Source: an uncultured Victivallaceae bacterium | GTDB lineage: Bacteria; Verrucomicrobiota; Lentisphaeria; Victivallales; Victivallaceae | Assembly: GCA_944389925.1 (NCBI GenBank) | Contig: CALXOD010000069.1 | Span: 1-53,798, forward strand | DNA: 53,798 bases | Direction: 5' to 3' | Part shown: positions 17,388-26,574 of the stretch, piece after piece | Position numbering within the stretch: position 1 is the stretch's first letter | Layout of the letters: each line of letters opens with the position of its first letter | Program-made: the position numbers and the translations under genes | The notes under the pieces: model-generated | Seen by the model: the letters and a program-made list of their open reading frames with translations, nothing else | Database searches by the model: none | What the model was told of the DNA's origin: nothing

Positions 17388-18341
17388 TCAATGGTTGATA
17401 TAAAACAGCGAGGATACCGATTTCCCGTCATGAATACGACGGATGGCTTCGCCCAGAATCGGCGCGACGCTGACGACTTTGATTTTTCCGCCGAGATCAT
17501 CGTGCTGCGGAACGGCGTCGGTGGTGACAATCTGTTCAATTTCGGGGGTGGCGAGCAATTTCTGCTTGCCAGCCTCATTCAGCAGGCAGTGAGAAACGGC
17601 GCAGTATACTTTGGCCGCGCCGTTTGCCTTGAGAATGCGGGCGGCGGCACAGAGCGTGCCCGCAGTGGAGGTCAGGTCGTCGGTGATGACACAGACTTTG
17701 TCCCGGACATCGCCGACCAGATGGGAGGAGGCGACGGTCGTTGCATTGATCCGGCGCTTGGCCACTACCGCGAAACCGCCGCCAAGTACGTCGCCATAGG
17801 ACATGGCCATCTTGGCACTGCCGGAGTCCGGGGCGACCACCACCGGATCCGGGCCCAGCACCTGTTTGAGGTAGGGGGCCAGCACCGGCCGGGCGTACAG
17901 ATGGTCCATCGGGATGTCAAAGAATCCCTGAATTTGCTGGGAATGCAGGTCCATGGCGATGATTCGGTTGGCTCCGGCAACCGTCAGCAGATTGGCTACG
18001 AGCTTGGCGGTAATCGGCACCCGCGGTTTGTCCTTGCGATCCTGGCGGGCATAACCGAAATACGGCAGCACCGCCGTAATCCGGGCCGCGGAGGCTCGTT
18101 TGGCGGCGTCGATCATGATGAGCAGTTCCATGAGGTTGTCGTTGGTCGGCGCGCAGGTCGGCTGGATCAGAAAGGCGTCGGCGCGGCGGACGTTTTCCTC
18201 GAACTGGACGAAAACTTCCCCATCCGGAAATTTTGTCGGATGAACTTTGCCGAGGGGCACGCCGAGATAGGCAGCGATGTCCTGTGACAATTTCGGGTGA
18301 GCTGAACCTGAGTAGACACAAATATGTTTCGCCTCTTCCAT
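17388..18341 (-). CDS. prs: Ribose-phosphate pyrophosphokinase (PRPP synthase)
   Basis: It makes PRPP from ribose 5-phosphate and ATP for nucleotide, His and Trp synthesis. The 317-residue class I enzyme shows YSGSAHPKLSQDIA, FPDGEVFVQFEENVRR, YFGYARQDRKDKPR (flexible ATP loop), DLHSQQIQGFFDIP and VVAPDSGSAKMA. The PRPP loop VCVITDDLTSTAGT has DDLTSTAGT where most enzymes have DDMIDTGGT, a modest variation. The fourth codon ATG (18341) is preferred because AAGGATG is ideally spaced for it and too close to the ATG at 18350. First gene of the informational run, behind 18536-18564. Confidence 0.96.
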   Translation of the reverse strand: MEEAKHICVYSGSAHPKLSQDIAAYLGVPLGKVHPTKFPDGEVFVQFEENVRRADAFLIQPTCAPTNDNLMELLIMIDAAKRASAARITAVLPYFGYARQDRKDKPRVPITAKLVANLLTVAGANRIIAMDLHSQQIQGFFDIPMDHLYARPVLAPYLKQVLGPDPVVVAPDSGSAKMAMSYGDVLGGGFAVVAKRRINATTVASSHLVGDVRDKVCVITDDLTSTAGTLCAAARILKANGAAKVYCAVSHCLLNEAGKQKLLATPEIEQIVTTDAVPQHDDLGGKIKVVSVAPILGEAIRRIHDGKSVSSLFYINH

Positions 18342-18535
18342 TTTCCGCATCCTTCTGGGTCTTTGCCCTGAACCGCCGGATGGGAAAGCAGACGAAACAG
18401 TCCTCTGAACTAGAAAACAACAGGACTTTTCCGCAACCTTCCGGTGATCGGCGATCGTACTTTACGATTGGCCGCCGATCGATCCTCTTTCAAACGGATC
18501 AAGGTTTCGACAGTTAAAACACTGACTGCATATTT

Positions 18536-18564
18536 ACTATAGCATGCCTGCCGGCATTTTGCAA
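18536..18564 (-). promoter_or_regulatory. Promoter of the prs-rplY-pth-rpsF-ssb-rpsR-rplI-dnaB run
   Basis: The minus strand reads TTGCAA, 17 bases, TATAGT, leaving a leader of about 190 bases before prs. It begins only 12 bases beyond the kinase stop, and no terminator is visible between, so read-through from the kinase gene is possible. Confidence 0.7.
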
Positions 18565-18575
18565 GCAGCTGTTGA

Positions 18576-20894
18576 TCACCGGAGGGGGGAAAAGGGCGGT
18601 TGAGTTCGGTAATGGATAGTGGGGGCGATCTCCGGAGGCGGCATCCGGGTGGCGTCCGTGACCTGAATCAGCAGCCATTTGGTTGCGGCAATCGGACTCC
18701 ATGAGACGATATAGCGGTGCCCGTCCTGTTCATATTCGGCCTGACGGATCGTGGAGTTGCGGATTCGTTCCAGCAGGGCAGGAACAGGAAACTTTTTGAG
18801 CGGGGGGAGTTTTGCCACTTTCTCCGCAGTCAGTTGCCGATGTTCGGCAAGTTCCCGCTGCCGGGAGGAGAAAATGATTTCGTCCTGTTCATTGACCAGG
18901 TAATAGACGGACGGTGCGTCCGGAACGGCGGTGGCTTCGTACAAATTCTTGACCACTTCATGAAAACACACATCCACTCCGATAGCTCCTTCTTCATTGC
19001 CGTCCGCATCAATCAGTGGTCCCCAGCAGGAGAAAATCAGATGATTGGCACTGTCAAGCCGGGGCAGTCCCCAGTAAAAGGCGCGTGGATTACGTCGACG
19101 CAATTCCCGGATTCGTTTATCCTGGAATTGGGATGGCGGTATTTTTTCAAACATGCCGGGATAACGGAGGCCGATTCCGTTATTGAACAGAAAGGAAAGG
19201 CGTCTTATTGCTCCGCCCTTTTCCATGAATGTCATCACATTTTGGCGCACGTTCCGTTCCGTTCCGTCAACGGCGGTAATTCCGCGCAGCAACAGGCCCA
19301 AACCACCGTGTTCCGGCAGAGGCAGGGTCTGGAGTAGCCGGGTTGCTTCTTCCCGGGACATGTCGTCAGGGCGGTGGCAGGAAGAATGGGTCATGCTGAT
19401 CGGGCGATTGAAAATGGGCGAAAAGGTCAGATCCTTTGGCGCTGTCCGGGGATTGAGATAATCCCGGTTGAAGAAAATTTGTTCGGAACCGCGGGGACGT
19501 TCCGATTTGCCGTATTCGATGCTCAATCCGGTGCTGAAGGCCTTTAGTTGCTCTTGAATGGACAACAGCAGATTGTTGATGGTTCCCGCGGTAACTTCGG
19601 TTTGACGCTGGAGGGCCAATCGCTGGAGCGTACGGAGATTCGATTCCGTACTGCTGCGATTTTCCCGATAGAGGCTCCATGCGGTCAGGCCGGAGAGGAG
19701 AAACAGCAGGGTGGCTCCCACCGCCAGCGATTGGATGCGGTACTTGTACATGCGTCGGGCAATGCGCTGCACCGGACCGTCCGGACAGGCGGATACCTCT
19801 TCGTTGAATAGAAAATGCCGGATGTCGTCCGCCAGTTCCTGGACATTCTGATAACGGCCGGCAGGGGCGGGGCAGCGGGCATGTTCAATGATGGCGGTAA
19901 GCGCTGGCGGGATTTTTACATGGGGGTGAAAATGTCGAACCGGTTCAAACTGTCCCGTCTGTATCCGGTCCAGTACCTCCCGGGCGGAATTTCCTCCCAC
20001 GCCCCGTTGCAACGTGGCCAGCGCATACAGAATCATACCTAGGGCAAAGATGTCTGCGGCCGGTGTGACGGCCCCTTCCTTCAGTGTTTCCGGGGCGACG
20101 TAAGCGGGAGTCCCCTCGATTTTCCGGCCGCGTATGGTGCCGGTTAAAGCCGCGCTGCCCCAGTCCATCACATAAAGTTCCCCATGTTTGCCCACCATGA
20201 TGTTTTCAGGCTTGAGGTCACAGTGCACGACACCGCGATTATGGGCATAGGCAATGGCTTCGCAGAGTTTCAGAAAATATTCCAGCCGCACATGTAATGC
20301 CGCCTGTTCTTCCGCTGCGGAAAGAGGGGGATTTTCTCCGGTCCGGCGTGCACTTATGAGGAATTCCCGCAGGGTGATGCCGTCGACGAACTTCATTGCC
20401 AGATGCAGCCCTTTTTCTGAATCTCCGTCGAGGCTGTAAAGCGGTACAATGGACGGGTGATCCAGACGGGAATTCAACTTGGCTTCCCGGAGGAATTTGA
20501 GAACGGCTTCCGGATTTTTCGTCAATTCCGGACGCAGCGATTTGATAATGACCGTCCGGTCCAGAAAGCGGTCATGCGCCCGGAAAATCAAACCGAATCC
20601 ACCTTCGGCAAAGAGATCTTCCCGGTGATAACGTTGATTCAGCCGGGGCAGGCTTTCCAGAAACTCCCGGGATTCGTCCACAGACAGATCGGAAATAGTA
20701 TCCGAATCACCATTTCCGGACCCGCTCGCAGCAGGGGGCCGTGCCGTAGCCGCCTGTTCAATTTGCTCCGGGGTCAGTACCCTGGTGACATCAATATCCT
20801 GCATGATGACAGACGATCGGACCTTTCTTTTTCCGGTTTCAGGTTCTATGCAAACTTCTGATACCACTGGGCGATTGCTGGTGTCTTCCGGCAT
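18576..20894 (-). CDS. Transmembrane Ser/Thr protein kinase with extracytoplasmic sensor region
   Basis: This 772-residue Hanks-type kinase has its kinase domain at about residues 90-365: glycine loop FAEGGFG, Lys118 in TVIIKSLR, catalytic loop HCDLKPEN (224-231), Mg loop DWG (244-246) and GTPAYVAPE. HCD replaces the usual HRD, so it is a non-RD kinase, and DWG replaces DFG as in many planctomycete kinases. A single membrane helix follows at about 387-408. The C-terminal 360 residues, probably periplasmic, contain features of a Cache-like ligand sensor (FYWGLPRLDS, GAIGVDVCFHEVV, YYLVNEQDEIIFSS, YIVSWSPI). Downstream of DUF167, ftsH and an FHA gene on the same strand; substrate unknown. Confidence 0.9.
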   Translation of the reverse strand: MPEDTSNRPVVSEVCIEPETGKRKVRSSVIMQDIDVTRVLTPEQIEQAATARPPAASGSGNGDSDTISDLSVDESREFLESLPRLNQRYHREDLFAEGGFGLIFRAHDRFLDRTVIIKSLRPELTKNPEAVLKFLREAKLNSRLDHPSIVPLYSLDGDSEKGLHLAMKFVDGITLREFLISARRTGENPPLSAAEEQAALHVRLEYFLKLCEAIAYAHNRGVVHCDLKPENIMVGKHGELYVMDWGSAALTGTIRGRKIEGTPAYVAPETLKEGAVTPAADIFALGMILYALATLQRGVGGNSAREVLDRIQTGQFEPVRHFHPHVKIPPALTAIIEHARCPAPAGRYQNVQELADDIRHFLFNEEVSACPDGPVQRIARRMYKYRIQSLAVGATLLFLLSGLTAWSLYRENRSSTESNLRTLQRLALQRQTEVTAGTINNLLLSIQEQLKAFSTGLSIEYGKSERPRGSEQIFFNRDYLNPRTAPKDLTFSPIFNRPISMTHSSCHRPDDMSREEATRLLQTLPLPEHGGLGLLLRGITAVDGTERNVRQNVMTFMEKGGAIRRLSFLFNNGIGLRYPGMFEKIPPSQFQDKRIRELRRRNPRAFYWGLPRLDSANHLIFSCWGPLIDADGNEEGAIGVDVCFHEVVKNLYEATAVPDAPSVYYLVNEQDEIIFSSRQRELAEHRQLTAEKVAKLPPLKKFPVPALLERIRNSTIRQAEYEQDGHRYIVSWSPIAATKWLLIQVTDATRMPPPEIAPTIHYRTQPPFSPLR

Positions 20895-21000
20895 CTTTCG
20901 CCAGCAATGGGCCGGATCCCGGATTGGGCAGAGATATTTTCAGAACCGCTGTCGTTGCCGGGGGAAGACTGCAGTCGCATTGTTCCGCTTTTTCAAAGTA

Positions 21001-21028
21001 AGTATAATATTCAAATGAAAAAAAGCAA
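21001..21028 (-). promoter_or_regulatory. Possible promoter of the kinase gene
   Basis: The minus strand reads TTGCTT, 16 bases, TATACT, about 107 bases before the kinase start, in an AT-rich patch of the intergenic region. Confidence 0.45.
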
Positions 21029-21099
21029 GGGAGATCCTGCAAAATGTCGACCTTTCCCGCGACTTTTCTACAGTACTTGCAGGAAAGAAACCGGTTGCG

Positions 21100-21414
21100 T
21101 CATTCCGGCAGGTGCGGTGCCAGGAGGTCGACTAATTGCTCCGGGGTCAGGCCAACGAAAAACAGCCGTTTTTTGCGACCGGTTTCTCCGCTGACGATCT
21201 GAATCCGGCTTGGCGGAATTGCCAGCTTCTTACTGAAAAAGCGGATCAAAGCGGCATTCGCCTTGCCATCAACCGGGGGGGCGGCGACGGCGATTTTCAA
21301 GCGACCGTCGTACTCCCCGGCAATCCGCCCGGCGGCGGCACCGGGTTGAATGTGGCATTCCAGAATGGTGCCGCCGTGATCAGGCCGGATCGTTGGTGGG
21401 GACAGTTTCATGCT
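21100..21414 (-). CDS. DUF167 (YggU-family) protein
   Basis: This small protein of about 104 residues matches the YggU/DUF167 family: CHIQPGAAAGRIAGEYDGRLKIAVAAPPVDGKANAALIRFFSKKLAI and VSGETGRKKRLFFVG are characteristic. The family is widespread, with known structures but no settled function. The start is taken at 21414 (another Met is at 21408). Either way it overlaps the 3' end of ftsH by about 30 bases in another frame, suggesting translational coupling. Confidence 0.9.
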   Translation of the reverse strand, partial: SMKLSPPTIRPDHGGTILECHIQPGAAAGRIAGEYDGRLKIAVAAPPVDGKANAALIRFFSKKLAIPPSRIQIVSGETGRKKRLFFVGLTPEQLVDLLAPHLPE

Positions 21415-23350
21415 CATCAACCGGAGCGATGGTTTCGCCGGGAGCATCGGAGTTGTCCGCTTGATTTTCGGAACCCGGCTCCAGATCCAGCAACTGGCGG
21501 ATTTCGTCGATGGACATGGTCTCTTTTTCCAGCAGGGCGGTTGCCAGTTTTTCCAATTGTGCACGATATTCGGTCAGAAGGGCCCGGGCGCGGTCATGGG
21601 CCCGCGCAATGAGTTTCCGGATTTCCAGATCGATTTCCCGTGCGGTTTCGGGGCCGAGCATATCCTGCTGCGGCATATCAATTCGCACATGGGGATGGGC
21701 GCGCATATCGCTGTATTTGACCGGGCCGAGCGCATCGGTCATACCGTAGACACAAACCATGGCACGGGCCATTCTGGTCAGATGGTCGATATCGGCGGCG
21801 GCACCGGTCGTGATGTCGCCAAAGACCAGTTCTTCGGCGACACGGCCCCCCATTGATACGGCCATTTCGTCGAGCATTTCCAGTCTGCTGTGGGTGTATA
21901 CATCTTCTTTGGGCATCATGAACGTCGCGCCGAGGTAGGACTGTCCACGCGGAATAATGGTCACTTTGTGAACCGGCGTACTGTGTTCGGAATGAATCGC
22001 CACCAGTGCATGGCCGGCTTCGTGATAAGCGGTCAGGCGGCGTTCCCGTTCCACAATGCGGCGGCTGCGGCGTTCCCGTCCGTAACAGACTTTGTCCCGG
22101 GCTTCCTCCATATCGGCGGCACTGACTGCTTCCCGCCCGTAACGGGCAGCCAGCAGCGCGGCTTCGTTGCAGAGGTTGGCGAGATCTGCCCCGCTGAATC
22201 CCGGGGTGGTGCGGGCAATAACGTCCAGATCCACGGTGTCGTCGATTTTAATTTTTTGGGCATGCACTTCGAGGATCTTGCGCCGCCCGACGATGTCGGG
22301 CAGATCCATGACGATCTGCCGGTCAAAGCGTCCCGGTCGGAGCAGGGCCGGGTCCAGCACGTCAGGCCGGTTCGTCGCGGCGAGCACAATGACGCCGGAG
22401 CGGCTTTCCAGACCGTCCATTTCGACGAGCATGGCATTGAGAGTCTGTTCCCGTTCATCGTGGCCGCCGCCCCATCCGGAGAAGCGGGAACGGCCGACGG
22501 CATCAATTTCATCGATGAAGATCAAGCAGGGGGTATTTTTTCGGGCCTGCTCAAACATGTCGCGAACCCGGCTGGCGCCGACCCCGACGAACATTTCCAC
22601 AAAATCGGAACCGCTGATGGAGAAAAACGGTACTCCGGCTTCGCAGGCGACGGCCTTGGCCATGAGAGTCTTCCCGGTACCGGGTTCACCGACGAGCAGA
22701 CACCCTTTGGGAATGCGGCCGCCGACGAGCTGGAATTTCAACGGATCGCGGAGAAATTCGACGATTTCCTGAATTTCCTCCTTGGCTTCATCGGCGCCGG
22801 CGATGTCATCAAATTTTACATGCAGTTCATCAGGCGGAATCATCCGGGCCCGGCTCTTGCCGAAATCCATGGCGCCGCGCCCCGCCATTTTAATCTGACG
22901 GGAGGTAAAAAAGTAGATGGCCACCAGGATCAGAATCACCGGCAGCAGCGGCACAATCAGCGTCCACCAGGAATCCTGGCCCGCTTCCACTTTCAACTGA
23001 GTCCGCGCCAGCAGTTCTCCCAGTTTTTCAGAGTAAATGATCCGGGTTTTGTACTGGGCCTCATTCTGACCGGCTGCCTGAGGTACAGCGGTTCCGGCGG
23101 GGGCAGGTGGCACCACCGTATATTTGCCCTCAATCGTCAGAACCCGGTTGGTTTCCGAGGTGACCACAGCGGTTTTGATGGCGCCTTCGGCGAGTTTCGC
23201 TTCAAATTCGGTTTGATCCAGCTCCGTCACCTTAGCCGGGTGAATGCCGTTGAACAACAAAAGAGAGCCGAGCAGAATAAAGATGAGCAACCAGACCAGC
23301 GCGGCTTTGCCAGAGCGCTGCGGAGGCCGGAGCATTGCATTGTTTGCCAT
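21380..23350 (-). CDS. ftsH: ATP-dependent zinc metalloprotease FtsH
   Basis: This membrane-anchored AAA+ protease degrades misfolded membrane and regulatory proteins. In 656 residues: TM1 at about 16-36, a periplasmic loop, TM2 near 130-148, then the AAA module with Walker [14 protein letters not shown], Walker [16 protein letters not shown], the SRH ([22 protein letters not shown]), and the zinc site HEAGH (residues about 441-445). The long Pro/Ala-rich stretch in the periplasmic loop is unusual but minor. It lies 142 bases after the FHA gene, and DUF167 overlaps its end. Confidence 0.97.
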   Translation of the reverse strand: MANNAMLRPPQRSGKAALVWLLIFILLGSLLLFNGIHPAKVTELDQTEFEAKLAEGAIKTAVVTSETNRVLTIEGKYTVVPPAPAGTAVPQAAGQNEAQYKTRIIYSEKLGELLARTQLKVEAGQDSWWTLIVPLLPVILILVAIYFFTSRQIKMAGRGAMDFGKSRARMIPPDELHVKFDDIAGADEAKEEIQEIVEFLRDPLKFQLVGGRIPKGCLLVGEPGTGKTLMAKAVACEAGVPFFSISGSDFVEMFVGVGASRVRDMFEQARKNTPCLIFIDEIDAVGRSRFSGWGGGHDEREQTLNAMLVEMDGLESRSGVIVLAATNRPDVLDPALLRPGRFDRQIVMDLPDIVGRRKILEVHAQKIKIDDTVDLDVIARTTPGFSGADLANLCNEAALLAARYGREAVSAADMEEARDKVCYGRERRSRRIVERERRLTAYHEAGHALVAIHSEHSTPVHKVTIIPRGQSYLGATFMMPKEDVYTHSRLEMLDEMAVSMGGRVAEELVFGDITTGAAADIDHLTRMARAMVCVYGMTDALGPVKYSDMRAHPHVRIDMPQQDMLGPETAREIDLEIRKLIARAHDRARALLTEYRAQLEKLATALLEKETMSIDEIRQLLDLEPGSENQADNSDAPGETIAPVDEHETVPTNDPA

Positions 23351-23492
23351 AAAAAAATCAGTCCTGTTCCAGTTTTCCGGACGAAGCCGGGATCAAAAAA
23401 TATTCATCGGACGGCAAGCCGGAAAAACTTTTTCGTCGATGGTGCTTGAGCCTGCAAAATGCGACAGTGGGCTGAGAAATGCCGTTGATTCC

Positions 23493-24035
23493 TTATTCCC
23501 CAATGGAGAAAATTTTCACTATCAGCAGAGCCACGACGGCAATCAGCCCCAGAGCGAGAATCACCAGACCGGCCAGCATGATTTTGTGGGTTCGCGCCTG
23601 TTGTTTGACCTCGACCTCGGCAAAGGGGGAGTAATTGCTCAGTTCCTTGACCGTGGACAGGTTGGACTCAAGACTGTCGAGATTGATGGTGTGGGTCCGC
23701 CCGAAACCGCTGCCGGAGACAGGGCCTTCCCCGTCCGCGGCGCAGTCATAGAGGATTTCCACCCCGCCGAGTTGGATGATGTCCGAATTTTTCAGCTCAT
23801 GCTCCGTGATCGGCACGTTGTTGACCCGGGTACCGTTGGTGCTGTTATTGTCCCGGATGAGGTAACTTCCGGACTCCAGACGGATGAAATCGCAATGATG
23901 GCCGCTCAAGCTGGGATCCTTGATGCAGATATCCATTGCATCCTTCCGGCCGGCACTCATTTCCGGTTTGTCCAGTACGAAGGTTTTGCCGCGCAGCTTT
24001 TCAAACAGGACTGTCAGTTTCGGATTTTCTGCCAT
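23493..24035 (-). CDS. FHA-domain protein with C-terminal membrane anchor
   Basis: This 180-residue protein has an FHA domain at about 22-95: SAGRKDAMDICI, SLSGHHCDFIRLE and DNNSTNGTRVN carry the Gly-Arg, Ser-x-x-His and Asn/Ser-Thr-Asn-Gly residues that bind phosphothreonine. A linker of about 55 residues leads to a C-terminal transmembrane helix (IMLAGLVILALGLIAVVALLIV), so it is tail-anchored with the FHA in the cytoplasm. It is the first gene before ftsH on the same strand and 3 kb from the membrane Ser/Thr kinase. A phospho-dependent adaptor role is inferred. Confidence 0.92.
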   Translation of the reverse strand: MAENPKLTVLFEKLRGKTFVLDKPEMSAGRKDAMDICIKDPSLSGHHCDFIRLESGSYLIRDNNSTNGTRVNNVPITEHELKNSDIIQLGGVEILYDCAADGEGPVSGSGFGRTHTINLDSLESNLSTVKELSNYSPFAEVEVKQQARTHKIMLAGLVILALGLIAVVALLIVKIFSIGE

Positions 24036-24427
24036 TTTTCTGCCTTGCTGATGGCCGGTGGCATCTGGAAGTGCCGCCGACTATGTTATATGATTCTCTT
24101 TGCTATAATAATTGTCGTTTTTTCATCCGGTTGAACTCGTTCACTGTCCGACCAAATCGGGAAGGCGTCTACTGAAAGACGCGATACCTCTTCCTTTTTT
24201 TCTCTCTGCCGGGAATCTGGCTCCTTGGGCGGCAGAGACTGTCGGAATCCGTTTATGGAACGCTTCATACCTGATCAAGAAGAAATATAACGCCGGGTTT
24301 TTCATTTGCAATGCCGTCTTTTGTTTTATTTTATAAAAATGCGGATTTGGCGGAAAGCCCGGATGATGCTATCATAATTCCCGGGTGAAAAGAGACCAGC
24401 AGTCGGAAAAAAAGGAGCTCAGAAATC
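24036..24427. other. Divergent intergenic region between the FHA and ribokinase genes
   Basis: In this 392-base AT-rich stretch I see no gene or stable RNA fold. The only strong signal is the ribokinase promoter candidate at 24347-24375. A T-rich TATAAT-bearing patch near 24100-24120 may serve the FHA gene. Confidence 0.5.
24347..24375 (+). promoter_or_regulatory. Possible promoter of the ribokinase gene
   Basis: The plus strand reads TTGGCG, 17 bases, TATCAT, about 50 bases upstream of the start. Confidence 0.45.
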
Positions 24428-25300
24428 ATGGCAGCGGTGTTCAATATTGGTTCGCTCAATATCGACCTGGTATATACACTGGAACACATCGTGCGCCCGG
24501 GAGAAACGTTGACTTCCCGGACCCGCACCGTGCATTGCGGTGGTAAGGGAGCCAATCAATCGGTGGCATTGGCCCGGGCGGGCGTTCGCGTTTTTCATGC
24601 GGGTAAGGTGGGGGCTGACGGAGGAGAACTGATCGCAACCTTGCGTAATGCCGGCGTGGACGTCTCATTGATCGAAACCGGAACGGGTCCAAGCGGACAT
24701 GCGGTGATCATGGTGGATGATGCGGCAGATAATGCGATCGTGCTGTATCCCGGTACGAACCATCAATTGGATGATGGATTTCTGGACCGGGTGTTCGCGA
24801 TGGTTGCGCCGGGGGACTGGATTTTGTTGCAGAATGAGGTGAACGATCCCGGCCGGATGATGCGCCGGGCCCGGATGGCGGGGGCATATTGTGCGTTCAA
24901 TTTTGCTCCGTTTGATCCGGCATTGGAGGTGCCGCTGGAATATCTTGATGTGTTGCTAGTTAATGAAATTGAGGGGAGCGGTCTGGCGGGAGTGGATGAG
25001 CCTGAGGCGATTCTGGAGCATTTGAGCCGTCGTTATCCTGAAACGCTGGTGGTGGTGACACTGGGCCCGGACGGGGCGGTTGCGGCGCGCGGTGCGGAAC
25101 GTTTCCGGGCATCTTCCCCGAAGGTGACTCCGGTGGATACGACGGCGGCAGGAGATACGTTCATTGGTTATTTTCTAGCGGGAATACAGGAAGGGATGGG
25201 GACGGCTGCGGCGTTGACATTGGCTTGTCGTGCTGCGGCGGTTACGGTTACCCGGCCGGGGGCGGCGGAGTCGATTCCGGAACGAACGGAAATCTGCTGA
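24428..25300 (+). CDS. Ribokinase-family (PfkB) sugar kinase
   Basis: This 290-residue cytoplasmic kinase has NIDLVYTLEHIVRPGETL at the N-terminus, HCGGKGANQSVALARAG (the PfkB-1 signature, residues about 38-54) and DTTAAGDTFIGYFLAG with the catalytic Asp near 240. This set matches ribokinase (D-ribose to ribose 5-phosphate), though fructokinase-like specificities are possible. AAAAAGGAG precedes the ATG. It is first in a run leading to a secreted protein 237 bases on. Confidence 0.85.
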   Translation: MAAVFNIGSLNIDLVYTLEHIVRPGETLTSRTRTVHCGGKGANQSVALARAGVRVFHAGKVGADGGELIATLRNAGVDVSLIETGTGPSGHAVIMVDDAADNAIVLYPGTNHQLDDGFLDRVFAMVAPGDWILLQNEVNDPGRMMRRARMAGAYCAFNFAPFDPALEVPLEYLDVLLVNEIEGSGLAGVDEPEAILEHLSRRYPETLVVVTLGPDGAVAARGAERFRASSPKVTPVDTTAAGDTFIGYFLAGIQEGMGTAAALTLACRAAAVTVTRPGAAESIPERTEIC

Positions 25301-25537
25301 GCACGTCGCCGCCCCGGAGAAGAGGAGGTGGACAGTCGTCGGCAGAAAGGGGAGATTTGCATGAATGTGCCGATGGTGTTATAGTATGCCGCCGTGCGGC
25401 CTTGCGGAAGAGGAGACAGGCCGTGGATGTTGCCGGAGTTTGTCCGGAGGCGGGGGCGCGGAGACGTTGGCGGATGCAGGCCATGAATCCATGCGCCGGA
25501 AAATGCGGGATGGAATCCCGGAAGGAAAGGAGTGGTT

Positions 25538-26476
25538 ATGGTACATTGTCGTAAGTTTTTATGGGGTTGTGCTTTGTTTGCTGGACTCACTGTCGTTGCG
25601 TGGGGGGACGACGAGGTGGAGCTGCGGGTGAACGGTGATTTCGGCGGGGCTGCTCCCGGAGCGGTGATGGCTCCCGGATGGACGGCGGATGAACTGCCCG
25701 GACAGACGAAAGTGGTGCCGGGAGAGGATTGGGATGAATTCGGATTGAAGGTCGTTGCCCCTGATGGAAATGCCAAAACGGTTTGTTCTGACTTTTTCCC
25801 GGTGGCGGGCCGGACGTTGAAACTGGAGGTTTCTTTGCGCGGCAACGGAATGGCATCGGTGGGGTTCCAGGCGTTCGACCAGGCCAAGAAGCCGCTGGTC
25901 AAGGCCGGGCAGAGTCGCGCCTATCAATTGTCGGAGGCCGGCAGCGAGGTCAAAAATTACTTTTCGCTGACGGATCCGAATGTCAAATTCATCCGGATCT
26001 GTCTGACTGCCAACCCGGGTACCCGGGTGGTTTTTGAAGAGGTGGAGGCGGAATTCAAGTCTGTTTATCCGCCGGCATCCGCGGCGATGCAGAGCGTTAC
26101 TCCGGTCGTCCGGGCTGTTGCCGCAGAGGCGGCAGGTGTTGCTTCCGCGCAGCCCGGTGTGGTGCGACCGCTGATTCATGATAAATTCTATGCGTTAAGC
26201 CGGCTTGCGGAAAAAACGGAACTGCAGGTGTCGTTGCCGCGTGGTTCTGAAATTGATTTCGAGCTGGGCGAAGACGGCGCCAATGATCGGTACTGGACTG
26301 TGAGCCAGTATGATCCGGCAGTCTGCCAGGTCAAACTGGAGCATGATATCGGCGGTATCTGGCCGTTTCGCTATGACAAGGCGGAAGTTGAACTGAAAGC
26401 CATGGCTCCTGGCAAGACCACTCTTGTTTTCAATTGTGCCGGAAAAAGTGTGATCATTCATTTTTCCGTGCAATAA
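25538..26476 (+). CDS. Secreted two-domain protein; N-terminal jelly-roll-like and C-terminal chagasin-like regions
   Basis: This 312-residue protein begins with a signal peptide (MVHCRKFLWGCALFAGLTVVAWG, cleavage near WGDD). Residues 25-175 (LRVNGDFGGAAPG, LKLEVSLRGNGMASVGFQAFD, FIRICLTANPGTRVVFEEVE) look like a carbohydrate-binding jelly roll. Residues 215-312 (YWTVSQYDP, AEVELKAMAPGKTTLVFNC) resemble the chagasin/I42 beta-sandwich of cysteine-protease inhibitors: a strand ending in W, and a pGkttl strand near the end, but the NPTTGY loop is not intact. The ATG at 25538 follows GGAAAGGAG and is preferred over a GTG at 25532. The role in the cell is unknown. Confidence 0.7.
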   Translation: MVHCRKFLWGCALFAGLTVVAWGDDEVELRVNGDFGGAAPGAVMAPGWTADELPGQTKVVPGEDWDEFGLKVVAPDGNAKTVCSDFFPVAGRTLKLEVSLRGNGMASVGFQAFDQAKKPLVKAGQSRAYQLSEAGSEVKNYFSLTDPNVKFIRICLTANPGTRVVFEEVEAEFKSVYPPASAAMQSVTPVVRAVAAEAAGVASAQPGVVRPLIHDKFYALSRLAEKTELQVSLPRGSEIDFELGEDGANDRYWTVSQYDPAVCQVKLEHDIGGIWPFRYDKAEVELKAMAPGKTTLVFNCAGKSVIIHFSVQ

Positions 26477-26520
26477 CCGGATAGGAGCCGGTGGGTGTGC
26501 CGGCTTCTGCAGCTGTTGAA

Positions 26521-26574
26521 GCAAACCGCGCATATCCTGGGTCAGGGGTGTGTGCGGTTTGCCTTTTTCTTTTT
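26521..26574 (+). terminator. Terminator of the secreted-protein gene, overlapping the 3' end of the PHP gene
   Basis: A 9-bp perfect stem (GCAAACCGC / GCGGTTTGC, 24-base loop) on the plus strand is followed by a C then TTTTTCTTTTT. The 3' half and T-tract lie inside the converging PHP gene and encode its last residues (KKKKANRT). Confidence 0.7.

Noticed and set aside
21890-23449. 519-codon plus-strand frame opposite ftsH
   Set aside because: Antisense shadow; FtsH signatures fully occupy the minus strand.
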